Assembly (NCBI GenBank): GCA_947259865.1
Contig: CAMYNZ010000020.1
Span: 1 to 18,442, forward strand
DNA length: 18,442 nucleotides
Source: an uncultured Desulfobacterales bacterium
GTDB lineage: Bacteria > Desulfobacterota > Desulfobacteria > Desulfobacterales > G020354645
Direction of reading: 5' to 3'
The notes beneath the pieces were generated by a model. The model was not told where the DNA came from, did no database searches, and saw nothing but the letters and a program-made list of their open reading frames with translations. A program made the position numbers and the translations under genes. This document shows positions 6,978-14,902 of this stretch, in pieces; position 1 is the stretch's first letter; each line of letters starts with the position of its first letter.

Positions 6978-8465
6978 ATGCCTGCAATTCCCAAAAACGC
7001 CCATAATTTCCGCGCTAAACACCAGGTGTTGCAAACGGTTGAGCAGGCCATCACCACCCATGCCATGTTCAAGCCGAATGATAAGGTTCTGGTGGGTGTT
7101 TCCGGGGGTCCGGATTCAGTTGCCCTGCTTCATGTACTGCTTGAATTGACGCCCAGGTACGGACTCAAACTGGGGATCGCTCATCTGAATCACGGTTTGC
7201 GCGGCCGGGAAGCAGACGCGGATGCCGAATTCGTATCATCCCTGGCCCGGAAATTTGATCTGCCATGTTACCTTAAAAAACGAAACATCCGCCAATATCA
7301 CACCCAGCGCAAATTATCCTTGGAAGAAGCCGCCAGGCAAATTCGATACACCTTTTATTTTGAGGTGATCGATAAATATGGATTTGACAAAATCGCCCTG
7401 GGTCATCAGGCCAATGATAATGCCGAACATGTGTTGATGTATTTATTTCGTGGCAGCGGCCCGCTGGGCCTTTCCGGGATACCGCCGGTGCGGGGTGCCA
7501 AGATTGTGCGTCCGATGCTGCGGGTAACCAGAAGCCAAATTGAAAATTATCTGGCTGCCGCTGGGCTGGAAAGTGTAACTGACCGAACAAACACAGATCT
7601 TCAATTTACTCGCAATCGATTGCGGCAGCAGTTGCTGCCGATTTTAATTTCATCCTACAATCCCAGACTAATTGAAACCTTAAACCGACTTACCGAAATT
7701 ATACGATCCGAAGAACAGTGGATCAATGATACCATCCGGCCCATATTTGACGGCATGATCGTTCGAAAAACGGAAGAAAATTTAATCCTGTCTGTGCCGG
7801 CTTTAAATGCCATTCAGCCGGCCGTCCTGAGACGGGTCATCAGAATGGCTGTTGAAGCGGTGAAAGGGGATTTAAGACGGATTACCTTCACCCACATTGA
7901 ATCTTCTCGAAGGCTTTTGGGAAAAAACCGGTCGTGGGGACATCTCAACCTTCCCGACAGTATCTGTATCAGAAGGCAGGGGGATGAACTGCTGATTTAC
8001 AGGGCAAAAGGTGTCCAAAAACATGACCGACTACAAACCGGGGATTACGGAGATCATTTTTTCAAATACATCGTCCAGGCACCTGGTTTCAAACCCGTGG
8101 TCATCAATATTAAAGAAACGGGTGTTCAATTGAGGTTTACCCAAATCCGTGCTGAAAACATCCCGGATTTACACAAGGCTGGACAGCAGGTTGCTTTTTT
8201 TGATATGTATGGATTGACTTTTCCGCTGACCGTCAGAACTTTTCAGCCGGGTGACCGATTTACGCCCCTGGGAATGACCGGCACCCAGAAAGTAAAGGAC
8301 TTTTTTATCAATCACAAGGTTCCGAGGTCGGATAGAAGCCGCTGTCCCATCCTTTTGAATCAGGATAAGATCATTTGGATTGTGGGACATAGAATTGACG
8401 ATTCAGTTAAGATTACGGAAGCAACCGGGGACGCGTTAAAGGTGGAGCTTTTCCTTGCCGAATAG
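6978..8465 (+). CDS. tilS: tRNA(Ile)-lysidine synthase TilS
   Basis: This enzyme converts C34 of the CAU-anticodon tRNA-Ile to lysidine with ATP and lysine, allowing AUA decoding. The 495-residue protein has the N-type ATP pyrophosphatase P-loop SGGPDS at 42-47, HLNHGLRG at 69-76, LGHQANDNAEHVLMYLFRGSG at about 141-161 and GLSGIPP at 164-170, then the conserved tRNA-binding stretch ending in TRNRLR at 211-216. The C-terminal TilS domain is recognised by RTFQPGDRF at 420-428 and QKVKDFF at 437-443. It is therefore the long, E. coli-like form. The ribosome site is weak. The next ATG (M30) would remove the conserved lead-in helix, so the first ATG is preferred. It is followed 178 bases later by ftsH. 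Confidence 0.95.
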   Translation: MPAIPKNAHNFRAKHQVLQTVEQAITTHAMFKPNDKVLVGVSGGPDSVALLHVLLELTPRYGLKLGIAHLNHGLRGREADADAEFVSSLARKFDLPCYLKKRNIRQYHTQRKLSLEEAARQIRYTFYFEVIDKYGFDKIALGHQANDNAEHVLMYLFRGSGPLGLSGIPPVRGAKIVRPMLRVTRSQIENYLAAAGLESVTDRTNTDLQFTRNRLRQQLLPILISSYNPRLIETLNRLTEIIRSEEQWINDTIRPIFDGMIVRKTEENLILSVPALNAIQPAVLRRVIRMAVEAVKGDLRRITFTHIESSRRLLGKNRSWGHLNLPDSICIRRQGDELLIYRAKGVQKHDRLQTGDYGDHFFKYIVQAPGFKPVVINIKETGVQLRFTQIRAENIPDLHKAGQQVAFFDMYGLTFPLTVRTFQPGDRFTPLGMTGTQKVKDFFINHKVPRSDRSRCPILLNQDKIIWIVGHRIDDSVKITEATGDALKVELFLAE

Positions 8466-8628
8466 GCAATAGTGATTAGTATTATGTATATTTGTCACCA
8501 GACTTTTGCGGCGCGACTTCAGAAAACGCAGAAAGCCTGCCTTATTCTGACAAATTATACTACCGGGATTTCGTTTTGATGATCAGCGCAGGATCCGAGA
8601 CGGGATCTAATCTAAAAAACCATTAAAC

Positions 8629-8646
8629 AGGAGGTACGTACTTTTG
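8629..8646 (+). promoter_or_regulatory. Strong ribosome binding site setting a TTG start for ftsH
   Basis: AGGAGGT at 8629-8635 is a near-perfect Shine-Dalgarno sequence placed 8 bases before TTG at 8644-8646. No ATG or GTG fits this spacing in frame, and the following residues form the conserved N-terminal membrane anchor, so TTG is the likely initiator. Confidence 0.85.
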
Positions 8647-10569
8647 AATCCGTTTTATAAAAACCTTGCCTTATGGCTGGTCATCACCATGATGATGATC
8701 ATGCTGTATAGTCTTTTTAATACACAGCAACGGGCAGAAACTCCCATCAAATACACTGAGTTTCTGGGTATGGTCGAGAGTGAGCGTGTTGCCGAGGTTG
8801 TCATACAGGGACAGGAGCTATCCGTTACCGATACAGATCGTGGTCGCTTTAAGGTTTTTGCGCCCCAGGATGCCGACCTCATTAAAATCCTGCGGCAAAA
8901 AGGTGTGGTCATCCAGGCCAAGCCATTATCCGAAACCCCATGGTACATGAATGTGCTGTTTTCCTGGTTTCCGATGATCGTATTGATTGGGGTTTGGATA
9001 TTTTTTATGCGCCAGATGCAATCCGGAGGCGGAAAAGCGCTTTCATTTGGGAAAAGCCGTGCGCGACTGATGTCGGACAATATGGCCAAGGTAACCTTCG
9101 AAGACGTAGCCGGAATTGATGAAGCCAAGGAAGAACTGGGTGAAATCGTAGAATTTTTAAGGGAACCCAAAAAATTCACTCGTTTAGGTGGCCGCATTCC
9201 CAAGGGCGTTTTGGTGATGGGACCCCCCGGTACGGGGAAAACTTTGCTGGCCCGTGCGATTGCGGGTGAAGCCGGCGTACCGTTTTTCAGCATCTCCGGT
9301 TCGGATTTTGTCGAAATGTTCGTCGGTGTCGGTGCCTCCCGGGTGAGGGATCTTTTTGTTCAGGGAAAAAAGAATGCCCCCTGTATAATTTTTATTGATG
9401 AAATCGATGCGGTTGGAAGACACCGGGGTGCCGGTCTGGGCGGCGGGCATGATGAAAGAGAACAAACCCTCAACCAGCTTTTGGTAGAAATGGATGGTTT
9501 TGAGTCAAATGAAGGTGTTATCTTAATATCCGCTACAAACCGGCCGGATGTGCTGGACCCGGCCCTTCTGCGCCCGGGAAGATTCGACCGTCAGGTGGTC
9601 GTATCCATGCCTGATATAAAGGGTCGTGAAAAAATCCTGCGGGTTCACATGAAAAAAACCCCCATATCACCGGATGTCGATTCGTTGATACTGGCCAAAG
9701 GAACCCCGGGCTTTTCCGGAGCGGATCTTGAAAATCTGGTCAATGAGGCGGCGCTTCTGGCCGCCAAACGAGACAAAGAAAAAATCGATATGGTCGATTT
9801 TGAAGACTCCAAAGACAAGGTTTATATGGGACTGGAGCGCAAATCCAAGGTTATTAAAGAAGAAGACCGCAGAACCACAGCCTACCATGAAGGCGGGCAT
9901 GCACTGGTTGCAAGGTTTTTGCCTGAAACTGATCCGATCAATAAAATCACCATCGTTCCCCGGGGCCGAGCGGCGGGAGTGACATGGTTCCTGCCTGAAG
10001 AGCGGGATTTCAGGTACAAGGATCAATTAGAAAGCGAACTGGCAGTTGCCTTCGGCGGACGTGTTGCCGAAGAACTTGTATTCAAGCGTATCAGTACCGG
10101 TGCCGCCAATGATATCAAACAGGCCACGGATCTTGCCCAGCAAATGATACGAACATGGGGTATGAGTGAAGATCTGGGGCCCCTCTCCTACGCCAAAGGT
10201 GAAGAACAGGTGTTTCTGGGACGGGAAATCGCCCAGCACCGGGACTATTCTGAAGCAACCGCGCAGAAAATCGATCAGGCAATCCACAAACTGATCGATA
10301 AAACCTACAAGCGGGCCCAAACGGTCCTTGCGGAGAATTTGGATATTCTTCACAAACTGGCCGAACTCCTCCTTGAAAAAGAAACAGTCCTCGGCCGTGA
10401 ACTGGATCAACTCATTCAGTCCTTGAGACCCGGGATTGATTTACCCTCCAGTACCGACAAGGATAGCAAAAAGAAGTCTCAAAAAGAATCGGAAACAGAG
10501 CCTCAACCCGAAACTGATCCCAGCCCGGAATCTCATGCGGGACCTGAACCGGATCAGTCGGCTGCTTGA
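8644..10569 (+). CDS. ftsH: ATP-dependent zinc metalloprotease FtsH
   Basis: This is the hexameric inner-membrane AAA+ protease that degrades misfolded membrane proteins and selected cytoplasmic regulators. The 641-residue protein has a first membrane segment at about 8-25, a short extracytoplasmic domain, and a second segment at about 103-122. The AAA module carries Walker A GPPGTGKT at 193-200, pore loop FVGVG at 226-230, Walker B IIFIDE at 248-253 and a second-region-of-homology stretch ending RPGRFDR at 310-316. The peptidase site is HEGGH at 415-419, with D496 in QATDLAQ as probable third zinc ligand. HEGGH replaces the commoner HEAGH, a conservative change that keeps HExxH. The tail after about 600 is polar, Lys/Glu/Pro-rich and probably disordered. 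It starts at TTG with a strong ribosome site; folP follows after 33 bases. Confidence 0.98.
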   Translation: MNPFYKNLALWLVITMMMIMLYSLFNTQQRAETPIKYTEFLGMVESERVAEVVIQGQELSVTDTDRGRFKVFAPQDADLIKILRQKGVVIQAKPLSETPWYMNVLFSWFPMIVLIGVWIFFMRQMQSGGGKALSFGKSRARLMSDNMAKVTFEDVAGIDEAKEELGEIVEFLREPKKFTRLGGRIPKGVLVMGPPGTGKTLLARAIAGEAGVPFFSISGSDFVEMFVGVGASRVRDLFVQGKKNAPCIIFIDEIDAVGRHRGAGLGGGHDEREQTLNQLLVEMDGFESNEGVILISATNRPDVLDPALLRPGRFDRQVVVSMPDIKGREKILRVHMKKTPISPDVDSLILAKGTPGFSGADLENLVNEAALLAAKRDKEKIDMVDFEDSKDKVYMGLERKSKVIKEEDRRTTAYHEGGHALVARFLPETDPINKITIVPRGRAAGVTWFLPEERDFRYKDQLESELAVAFGGRVAEELVFKRISTGAANDIKQATDLAQQMIRTWGMSEDLGPLSYAKGEEQVFLGREIAQHRDYSEATAQKIDQAIHKLIDKTYKRAQTVLAENLDILHKLAELLLEKETVLGRELDQLIQSLRPGIDLPSSTDKDSKKKSQKESETEPQPETDPSPESHAGPEPDQSAA

Positions 10570-10602
10570 TTGTCACCTGCAATTCCCTGTTGAACAACTG
10601 AA

Positions 10603-11472
10603 ATGAAACAGTACACACTTTCGTGGGGTTCCCACAACCTGGTCCTGGGGAAGCATTACACCGCCGTTATGGGCGTCGTTAATATTACGCCAGATTCATT
10701 TTCAGACGGGGGTAAATTTTTTTCATTTGAAACCGCTGTTGCCCAGGGTCAAAAACTGGCACAGGAAGGCGCCGATATCATTGATATCGGCGGAGAATCC
10801 ACCCGACCCTTTTCAGATTCGGTATCCGTCGAAGAGGAAATACGGCGTGTGGTTCCCGTTATAGAAGCCTTGGCCCAGCGGGTCTCAATCCCCATATCCA
10901 TAGATACGACCAAAGCCGTAGTTGCCCGGCGTGCCCTTGATGCCGGTGCTTCCATCATTAATGATGTCGGGGCGTTGCGACTTGATGCCGAACTGGCAAC
11001 CGTTGCTTCCGAGTATGGTGTGCCGATCGTTTTGATGCACATGCTCGGCACGCCAAAAACCATGCAAGTCTCCCCGGTTTATGATGATCTTATCTCGGAT
11101 ATAAAAGCATTTTTGCAAGACGCCATCGAGCGGGCAATGCAAAATGGAATATTAAAGCGCAATATCATTATCGATCCGGGGATCGGGTTCGGCAAAACCC
11201 TTGAACATAACCTATTGATCATAAGACAATTGCACGAATTTGAGACACTCGATGCACCGGTTATGATAGGACCTTCCCGCAAAGCATTTATCAGAAAACT
11301 TCTCAAAGATTCTGAGGCCAAAGATATAAAACCCGATCACCCCTTAGTGGAAACGGGCACGCAGGCGGTGGTTGGTGCCGGTGTTCTAAATGGCGCTCAT
11401 ATCATCAGGGTTCATGACGTAGCCAGTACCCGGGCGACTATAAAAATAATCAAAGCAATTGAAAATGCCTGA
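10603..11472 (+). CDS. folP: Dihydropteroate synthase FolP
   Basis: This enzyme condenses dihydropterin pyrophosphate with p-aminobenzoate in folate synthesis and is the sulfonamide target. The 289-residue TIM barrel shows the family blocks MGVVNITPDSFSDGG at 23-37, GGESTRP at 63-69, SIDTTKA at 99-105, IINDVGAL at 118-125, MHMLGTPKTMQ at 145-155, DPGIGFGKT at 191-199, IGPSRKAF at 222-229 and a terminal RVHDV at 269-273. These cover the pterin and pABA pockets with no evident loss. It lies 33 bases after ftsH, so it is probably in the same transcript. No clear Shine-Dalgarno is seen before the ATG, which fits translation from the ftsH message. The start could not be later, since the first conserved block begins at residue 23. 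Confidence 0.97.
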   Translation: MKQYTLSWGSHNLVLGKHYTAVMGVVNITPDSFSDGGKFFSFETAVAQGQKLAQEGADIIDIGGESTRPFSDSVSVEEEIRRVVPVIEALAQRVSIPISIDTTKAVVARRALDAGASIINDVGALRLDAELATVASEYGVPIVLMHMLGTPKTMQVSPVYDDLISDIKAFLQDAIERAMQNGILKRNIIIDPGIGFGKTLEHNLLIIRQLHEFETLDAPVMIGPSRKAFIRKLLKDSEAKDIKPDHPLVETGTQAVVGAGVLNGAHIIRVHDVASTRATIKIIKAIENA

Positions 11473-11604
11473 GGGGTCAGGCAGTTTACAGAATAGGCCT
11501 CTGCATAAATCATCAGACCTGCTTATAGCGGGATGCAAACTCATGCATAAGGGATCCTAACAAAAGAACAGCGATTGAACGCTATACGAGAGGGGTGTTT
11601 TGTT

Positions 11605-12369
11605 ATGCTTTTGGTGATTGACATTGGAAATACCAACATTGTAATGGGCGTTTATGACGGCAAAGATTTAATAAAAGACTGGCGAATTAGAACAGAAAGG
11701 AACACAACTGAAGATGAGTTTAACATACTCATCTCCGGTCTCTTTGAGCAAAGCGGCATGCGTCTCACGGATGTCGACCGGACTATTATTTCAAGTGTCG
11801 TCCCGCCGATGGTCACCATTTTAGATTCATTCTGCCGTAAATATCTCGGTGATGCACCCCACTGGGTGGATGCCAACTCTTACAGCCGTATGCCGATCTT
11901 ATTTAAAAACCCGGCTGAAGTCGGTGCGGACAGGATTGTAAATGCCGTGGCGGCCTTTCATAAATACAAAACCAGCCTTATTGTCATCGATTTCGGTACG
12001 GCCACCACCTTTGATGCAATTTCAAAAAAGGGTGAGTACATTGGCGGTGCAATTAGCCCCGGTATTATGATCGCTTCTGAAGCCCTGTTCAGAAAGGCTT
12101 CCAAACTTCCCCGGGTTGAAATCTTTGTTCCTCCCGAACGTGTTATCGGTAAAGACACCGCCGCCGGTATTAAGTCCGGGATTATTTACGGCTATGCGGG
12201 CCTTGTGGATGGAATGGTAAAACGGATGAAAAAAGAAATGGGCACAAATCCCCGGGTTATTGCAACCGGGGGTCTGGCAAAACTCATGCATCATGTGTCG
12301 GATGTGATTGAAGTGGTCGAGCCGAACCTGACGTTGGATGGGTTGAGAATCATCAGCAACAACCTCTAG
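11605..12369 (+). CDS. coaX: Type III pantothenate kinase CoaX
   Basis: This enzyme phosphorylates pantothenate, the first step of coenzyme A synthesis. The chosen ATG gives 254 residues, normal for the family, and starts directly on the phosphate-binding strand MLLVIDIGNTN. A TTG 30 bases upstream (11575) is in frame but would add ten unconserved residues; AGAGGGGTG nine bases before the ATG supports the later start. Other blocks are GADR at 107-110, IDFGTATTFD at 128-137, GGAISPG at 147-153 and ATGG at 220-223, all typical of the ASKHA-fold type III enzyme. It follows folP after about 130 bases that hold nothing recognisable. Family C repeat copy 2 begins exactly at its stop codon. Confidence 0.96.
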   Translation: MLLVIDIGNTNIVMGVYDGKDLIKDWRIRTERNTTEDEFNILISGLFEQSGMRLTDVDRTIISSVVPPMVTILDSFCRKYLGDAPHWVDANSYSRMPILFKNPAEVGADRIVNAVAAFHKYKTSLIVIDFGTATTFDAISKKGEYIGGAISPGIMIASEALFRKASKLPRVEIFVPPERVIGKDTAAGIKSGIIYGYAGLVDGMVKRMKKEMGTNPRVIATGGLAKLMHHVSDVIEVVEPNLTLDGLRIISNNL

Positions 12370-12430
12370 AAGTGGTTTCAAAACCCCATCTTAGGCCCAA
12401 TAGCTGTGTTGTCCCGCGGATTGAAATGCT
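12367..12430 (+). repeat. Left module of family C repeat (copy 2, split)
   Basis: Beginning at the coaX stop codon, TAGAAGTGGTTTCAAAACCC leads into a shortened left module. About 22 bases present in copies 1 and 3 (the TTATCCGCC...GGGCTAA part) are absent. It then continues AATAGCTGTGTTGTCCCGCG and TTGAAATGCT as in copy 3. The right module resumes only at 12598. Confidence 0.8.
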
Positions 12431-12513
12431 AATTAATCGCGGCAATATGCCGCTCCCACTGTTCATATCGAATGGAATTTAGTAACCACCAGGGTGTTTT
12501 AAAATGGGTGGGA

Positions 12514-12588
12514 GTGGCTTCGACTCGGCTGCCTTCGACAAGCTCAGGCCCCGAGCGTGCCGAGGGGAGCTCGTCTCAGGCCAGCCAC
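12514..12588. repeat. Long hairpin with TTCGACAAGCTCAGG core inside the split repeat
   Basis: GTGGCT (12514-12519) pairs with AGCCAC (12583-12588), and inside it CTCGGC pairs with GCCGAG. The loop side contains TTCGACAAGCTCAGG, a word I recall as a widespread bacterial intergenic repeat. The DNA between 12431 and 12597 is absent at the matching point of copies 1 and 3 of family C, so it looks like an insertion. Confidence 0.6.
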
Positions 12589-12597
12589 GAGGTGTGC

Positions 12598-12687
12598 GGT
12601 TAAGCCCGTTGGCCCGTTTGCCGGTTAAAATTCGGATGATATCCTTTTCTTGCGGGCTAAACCGGTTAAACGGACAAACCGGCGAAC
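12598..12687 (+). repeat. Right module of family C repeat (copy 2, split)
   Basis: GGTTAAGCCCGTTGGCCCGT and CCGGTTAAAA form the first arm. An AT-rich spacer and the inverted arm GCGGGCTAAACCGGTTAAAC, then ACAAACCGGCGAAC, follow. This matches the right two thirds of copies 1 and 3, though the terminal GCGCCTTG part is missing. Confidence 0.85.
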
Positions 12688-12709
12688 AGAACCCAGCGAG
12701 CTGGGTTCT
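12688..12709. terminator. Hairpin between convergent genes, possible terminator
   Basis: AGAACCCAG (12688-12696) and CTGGGTTCT (12701-12709) form a perfect 9-base stem with a CGAG loop. It overlaps the stop codon of the 64-residue gene on the minus strand. No T-run follows on either strand, so a factor-independent terminator is doubtful. Confidence 0.35.
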
Positions 12710-12902
12710 AATCCAGACCGGTTTCAGATTCGAGCCGTTGGATCTCGTCCGTAATTGCCTGCCTTTCTTGGGCCGACAAACCGGCTTCGTTCAAACGTTT
12801 TTTCAGCCCCAACAGGATCATTTCTTTTCTGTAATCGCTGCAACCATATGGATTATTTTTGATTTTTAAGGCCATTTTCTGCGACAGAGTATTCTTATGC
12901 AT
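12708..12902 (-). CDS. Small hypothetical protein, 64 residues
   Basis: I do not recognise a named family. The 64-residue product has a Lys-rich beginning, the stretch NNPYGCSDYRKEMILLGLKKR at about 16-36 with a single Cys, and a predicted helical, Glu/Gln-rich C-terminal half (LSAQERQAITDEIQRLESETG). The balanced charged and helical composition and the lack of low-complexity sequence suggest a real coding region. I have an impression, from memory only, that similar small PYGC-DYR-EMILLGL proteins occur in related bacteria. No Shine-Dalgarno precedes the ATG; a second in-frame ATG at residue 10 could be the true start. It is transcribed in the same direction as the pilus operon, 97 bases after it, and convergent with coaX. 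Confidence 0.55.
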   Translation of the reverse strand: MHKNTLSQKMALKIKNNPYGCSDYRKEMILLGLKKRLNEAGLSAQERQAITDEIQRLESETGLD

Positions 12903-12999
12903 TTATTTTATAGATGCATGAAAAGACGATTTACAGTTGGTGCCAGTTTGCCGAATTTAGAACAAAAGGTTTGAATTCAGGAGGTGATGTTGGCGGCGG

Positions 13000-13638
13000 C
13001 TAGGTTCTGCCGCTGTTTTTTAGGGTTTCACTCAACACCCGGTAAAAAAGTTCATGGTCGGTTAATCCCCGGCCTATGACTTTACCGAATTCATCCACAT
13101 TTTTATCATTGATGATGATATTGACACTGTATCGAAAGGCCATCATCTGATCCATTGTGCGATAGCTGCTGCTTATCATGGCCACGAAAATATTCCGGCG
13201 TATCGACATATTCAGGCGTTCAAGATATAACAACACCATGTTTGAGCCCGGGCCCTCGCAGTTGTAGGATTCGTTGACGATGATTAGATCATACAGATGA
13301 TAGCGCATTTTTTTTAAAGCGTCTCGCCCGCTATCAGATACGGTGATGTGGTATTCCAACAAATTCAACGGGTCTACTATCTTTTTCAATATTGCCGGAC
13401 CGGATTCACAGACCAGCGCCGTTTTGCCCTCTTCTTCGACAAAATCGAAAGGTTTTTCTGAAGCATCATAGGCGTCCGTAACAAATCCGGCTTCAAGCGC
13501 AGGATCTTTTTTTGGAGTCGGGCCGATTGTTATTTTGTTTCTGCACTTTGGACAGGGTAAGGTGGCAACTTTGGACCTGGGGACTTTATTATCAGGGATC
13601 CTGAAGCGACTGTCACATTTATTACAAATAATTTCCAT
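13000..13638 (-). CDS. Zinc-ribbon protein with a degenerate response-regulator receiver domain
   Basis: The 212-residue protein begins with an MJ0042-type zinc ribbon, with C5, C8, C29 and C32 as probable ligands, followed by a linker (about 40-70). A receiver-like alpha/beta domain spans about 72-205. The first strand is TALVCES rather than the usual acidic pair. The expected phosphoacceptor after YDLIIV is N122, not Asp. A Lys (K179 in NDKN) occupies the expected conserved place. It is therefore probably a phosphorylation-independent pseudo-receiver that binds a partner. It is the last gene of the run yggT-divIVA-pilT-pilU-like, 62 bases after the second ATPase, suggesting a role in pilus or polarity control; this is inference. 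No clear ribosome site precedes the ATG. Confidence 0.8.
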   Translation of the reverse strand: MEIICNKCDSRFRIPDNKVPRSKVATLPCPKCRNKITIGPTPKKDPALEAGFVTDAYDASEKPFDFVEEEGKTALVCESGPAILKKIVDPLNLLEYHITVSDSGRDALKKMRYHLYDLIIVNESYNCEGPGSNMVLLYLERLNMSIRRNIFVAMISSSYRTMDQMMAFRYSVNIIINDKNVDEFGKVIGRGLTDHELFYRVLSETLKNSGRT

Positions 13639-13700
13639 GGTGATTGATACTATTTTGTTTTAATTCAATTAAATTCCAGCTGTTTCGCCTGCAATTTCAA

Positions 13701-14867
13701 TCAGGCACGCGCCTTGTAACCCCGATCAATTTCAAGCTTTTCGATATCGGTGGTTGCTTCACCCCGGGCACTCTTGATTGAATCGATACCGCGGCCCACC
13801 ACACCCCGGCGGGAAGAATAGGCCAGGGCTGTATTTTCGGTTATCAATCCCTGCTCATAGAGGCTGATAATGTGTTCGTCGAATGTCGTCATGCCGAATG
13901 CCGTGCCGGCCTGCATGATTTCGTAAAAAGTTTTTCCTTCGGATTCACCATTCAGTACCACATCCTTGACCCTTATGTTTGCTCCCAGGATTTCGAAAGT
14001 TGCCGCGCGTCCTCCGCCGATTTTTGGCAGCAATCTTTGGCAGACGACCCACCGCACCGCATCGGCCAGACGGATCCTGATCTGTCTTTCCTCTTCGGTG
14101 GTGAACATACCGATGACGCGGTTGACTGTGGAGCCGGCATCAATAGTGTGCAGCGTTGTCAAAACCAGATGGCCGGTCTCGGCGGCACTCAATCCAATTT
14201 CCACTGTTTCTCTGTCACGCATTTCGCCCACCAGGATCACCTTGGGGGCCTGCCGCAGAGCGGCTCTCAAACCGCTGGCATAGGACTCAAAGTCTAAGCC
14301 GAGCTCCCGCTGGTTGAAGGTGGATTTTTTATGCGGGTGTTGATATTCCACCGGATCTTCCAGGGTCACAATGTGTACGGATCTATCCTCATTAATCTCG
14401 TTCAACACGCAGGCAAGCGATGTTGTTTTACCGGATCCGGTAGCACCGGTTACGAAAACAATGCCGTTTTTTTCCTTGGCGATTTTATGCATGGCCCCGG
14501 GAAGGTTTAATTCCTCAATGGTGGGTATCTTGGATTCCAATTTTCGCAAAACGATGGACAGACTGCCGAGCTGGGAAAAGATATTGACCCTGAAACGGGC
14601 TTTACCCGGGAGGGAGTAGGAAAGGTCGCAGGATCCATTTTTGATGAGATCCTCAGTAAGACGACGCTCCTGACTGATGAGATTTAAGGCGAATATCTCG
14701 GTTTGGAAGGGCGTCAGCTCTTTGAAACGCGGTCTCATATCTATGGCAATCAGTTCTCCGTCGCTTTCAACCTGCATCGGTCTGCCGACCGTAAGATTAA
14801 GATCGGAAACGTTTTTACGAGAGTCGAGCATCCGCGTCAAAATATGGTCAATTTCCTGTTTTTTCAT
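13701..14867 (-). CDS. PilT/PilU-family twitching motility ATPase (PilU-like)
   Basis: This is a hexameric secretion-superfamily ATPase acting at the cytoplasmic base of type IV pili, probably in retraction. Of 388 residues, the N-terminal PAS-like domain spans about 1-115. Walker A is GATGSGKTT at 141-149, the Asp box VTLEDPVEY at 167-175, Walker B VILVGEMRD at 210-218 and the His box GHLVLTTLH at 232-240. The PilT-type AIRNLIRE motif is not conserved; the equivalent region reads RVKDVVLNGE at about 299-308, more like PilU-type paralogues. The C-terminus is longer and polar, ending about residue 388. It lies 35 bases downstream of pilT on the same strand. The ribosome site (AGGATC) is weak, so coupling to pilT translation is likely. 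Confidence 0.9.
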   Translation of the reverse strand: MKKQEIDHILTRMLDSRKNVSDLNLTVGRPMQVESDGELIAIDMRPRFKELTPFQTEIFALNLISQERRLTEDLIKNGSCDLSYSLPGKARFRVNIFSQLGSLSIVLRKLESKIPTIEELNLPGAMHKIAKEKNGIVFVTGATGSGKTTSLACVLNEINEDRSVHIVTLEDPVEYQHPHKKSTFNQRELGLDFESYASGLRAALRQAPKVILVGEMRDRETVEIGLSAAETGHLVLTTLHTIDAGSTVNRVIGMFTTEEERQIRIRLADAVRWVVCQRLLPKIGGGRAATFEILGANIRVKDVVLNGESEGKTFYEIMQAGTAFGMTTFDEHIISLYEQGLITENTALAYSSRRGVVGRGIDSIKSARGEATTDIEKLEIDRGYKARA

Positions 14868-14902
14868 AAATTGATCCTATGAACCATTTATATGATTAGA
14901 GA

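Noticed and set aside
8466..8643. Regulatory RNA or terminator between tilS and ftsH
   Set aside because: Only a 5-base TTGCC/GGCAA stem at the tilS end without a T-run; nothing recognisable apart from the ftsH ribosome site.
11575..11604. TTG start giving coaX ten extra residues
   Set aside because: The ATG at 11605 has a better ribosome site and places the conserved DIGNTN strand at the usual N-terminal position.
12504..12869. 121-residue plus-strand frame
   Set aside because: It is composed of family C repeat and hairpin sequence and then runs antisense to the 64-residue gene.
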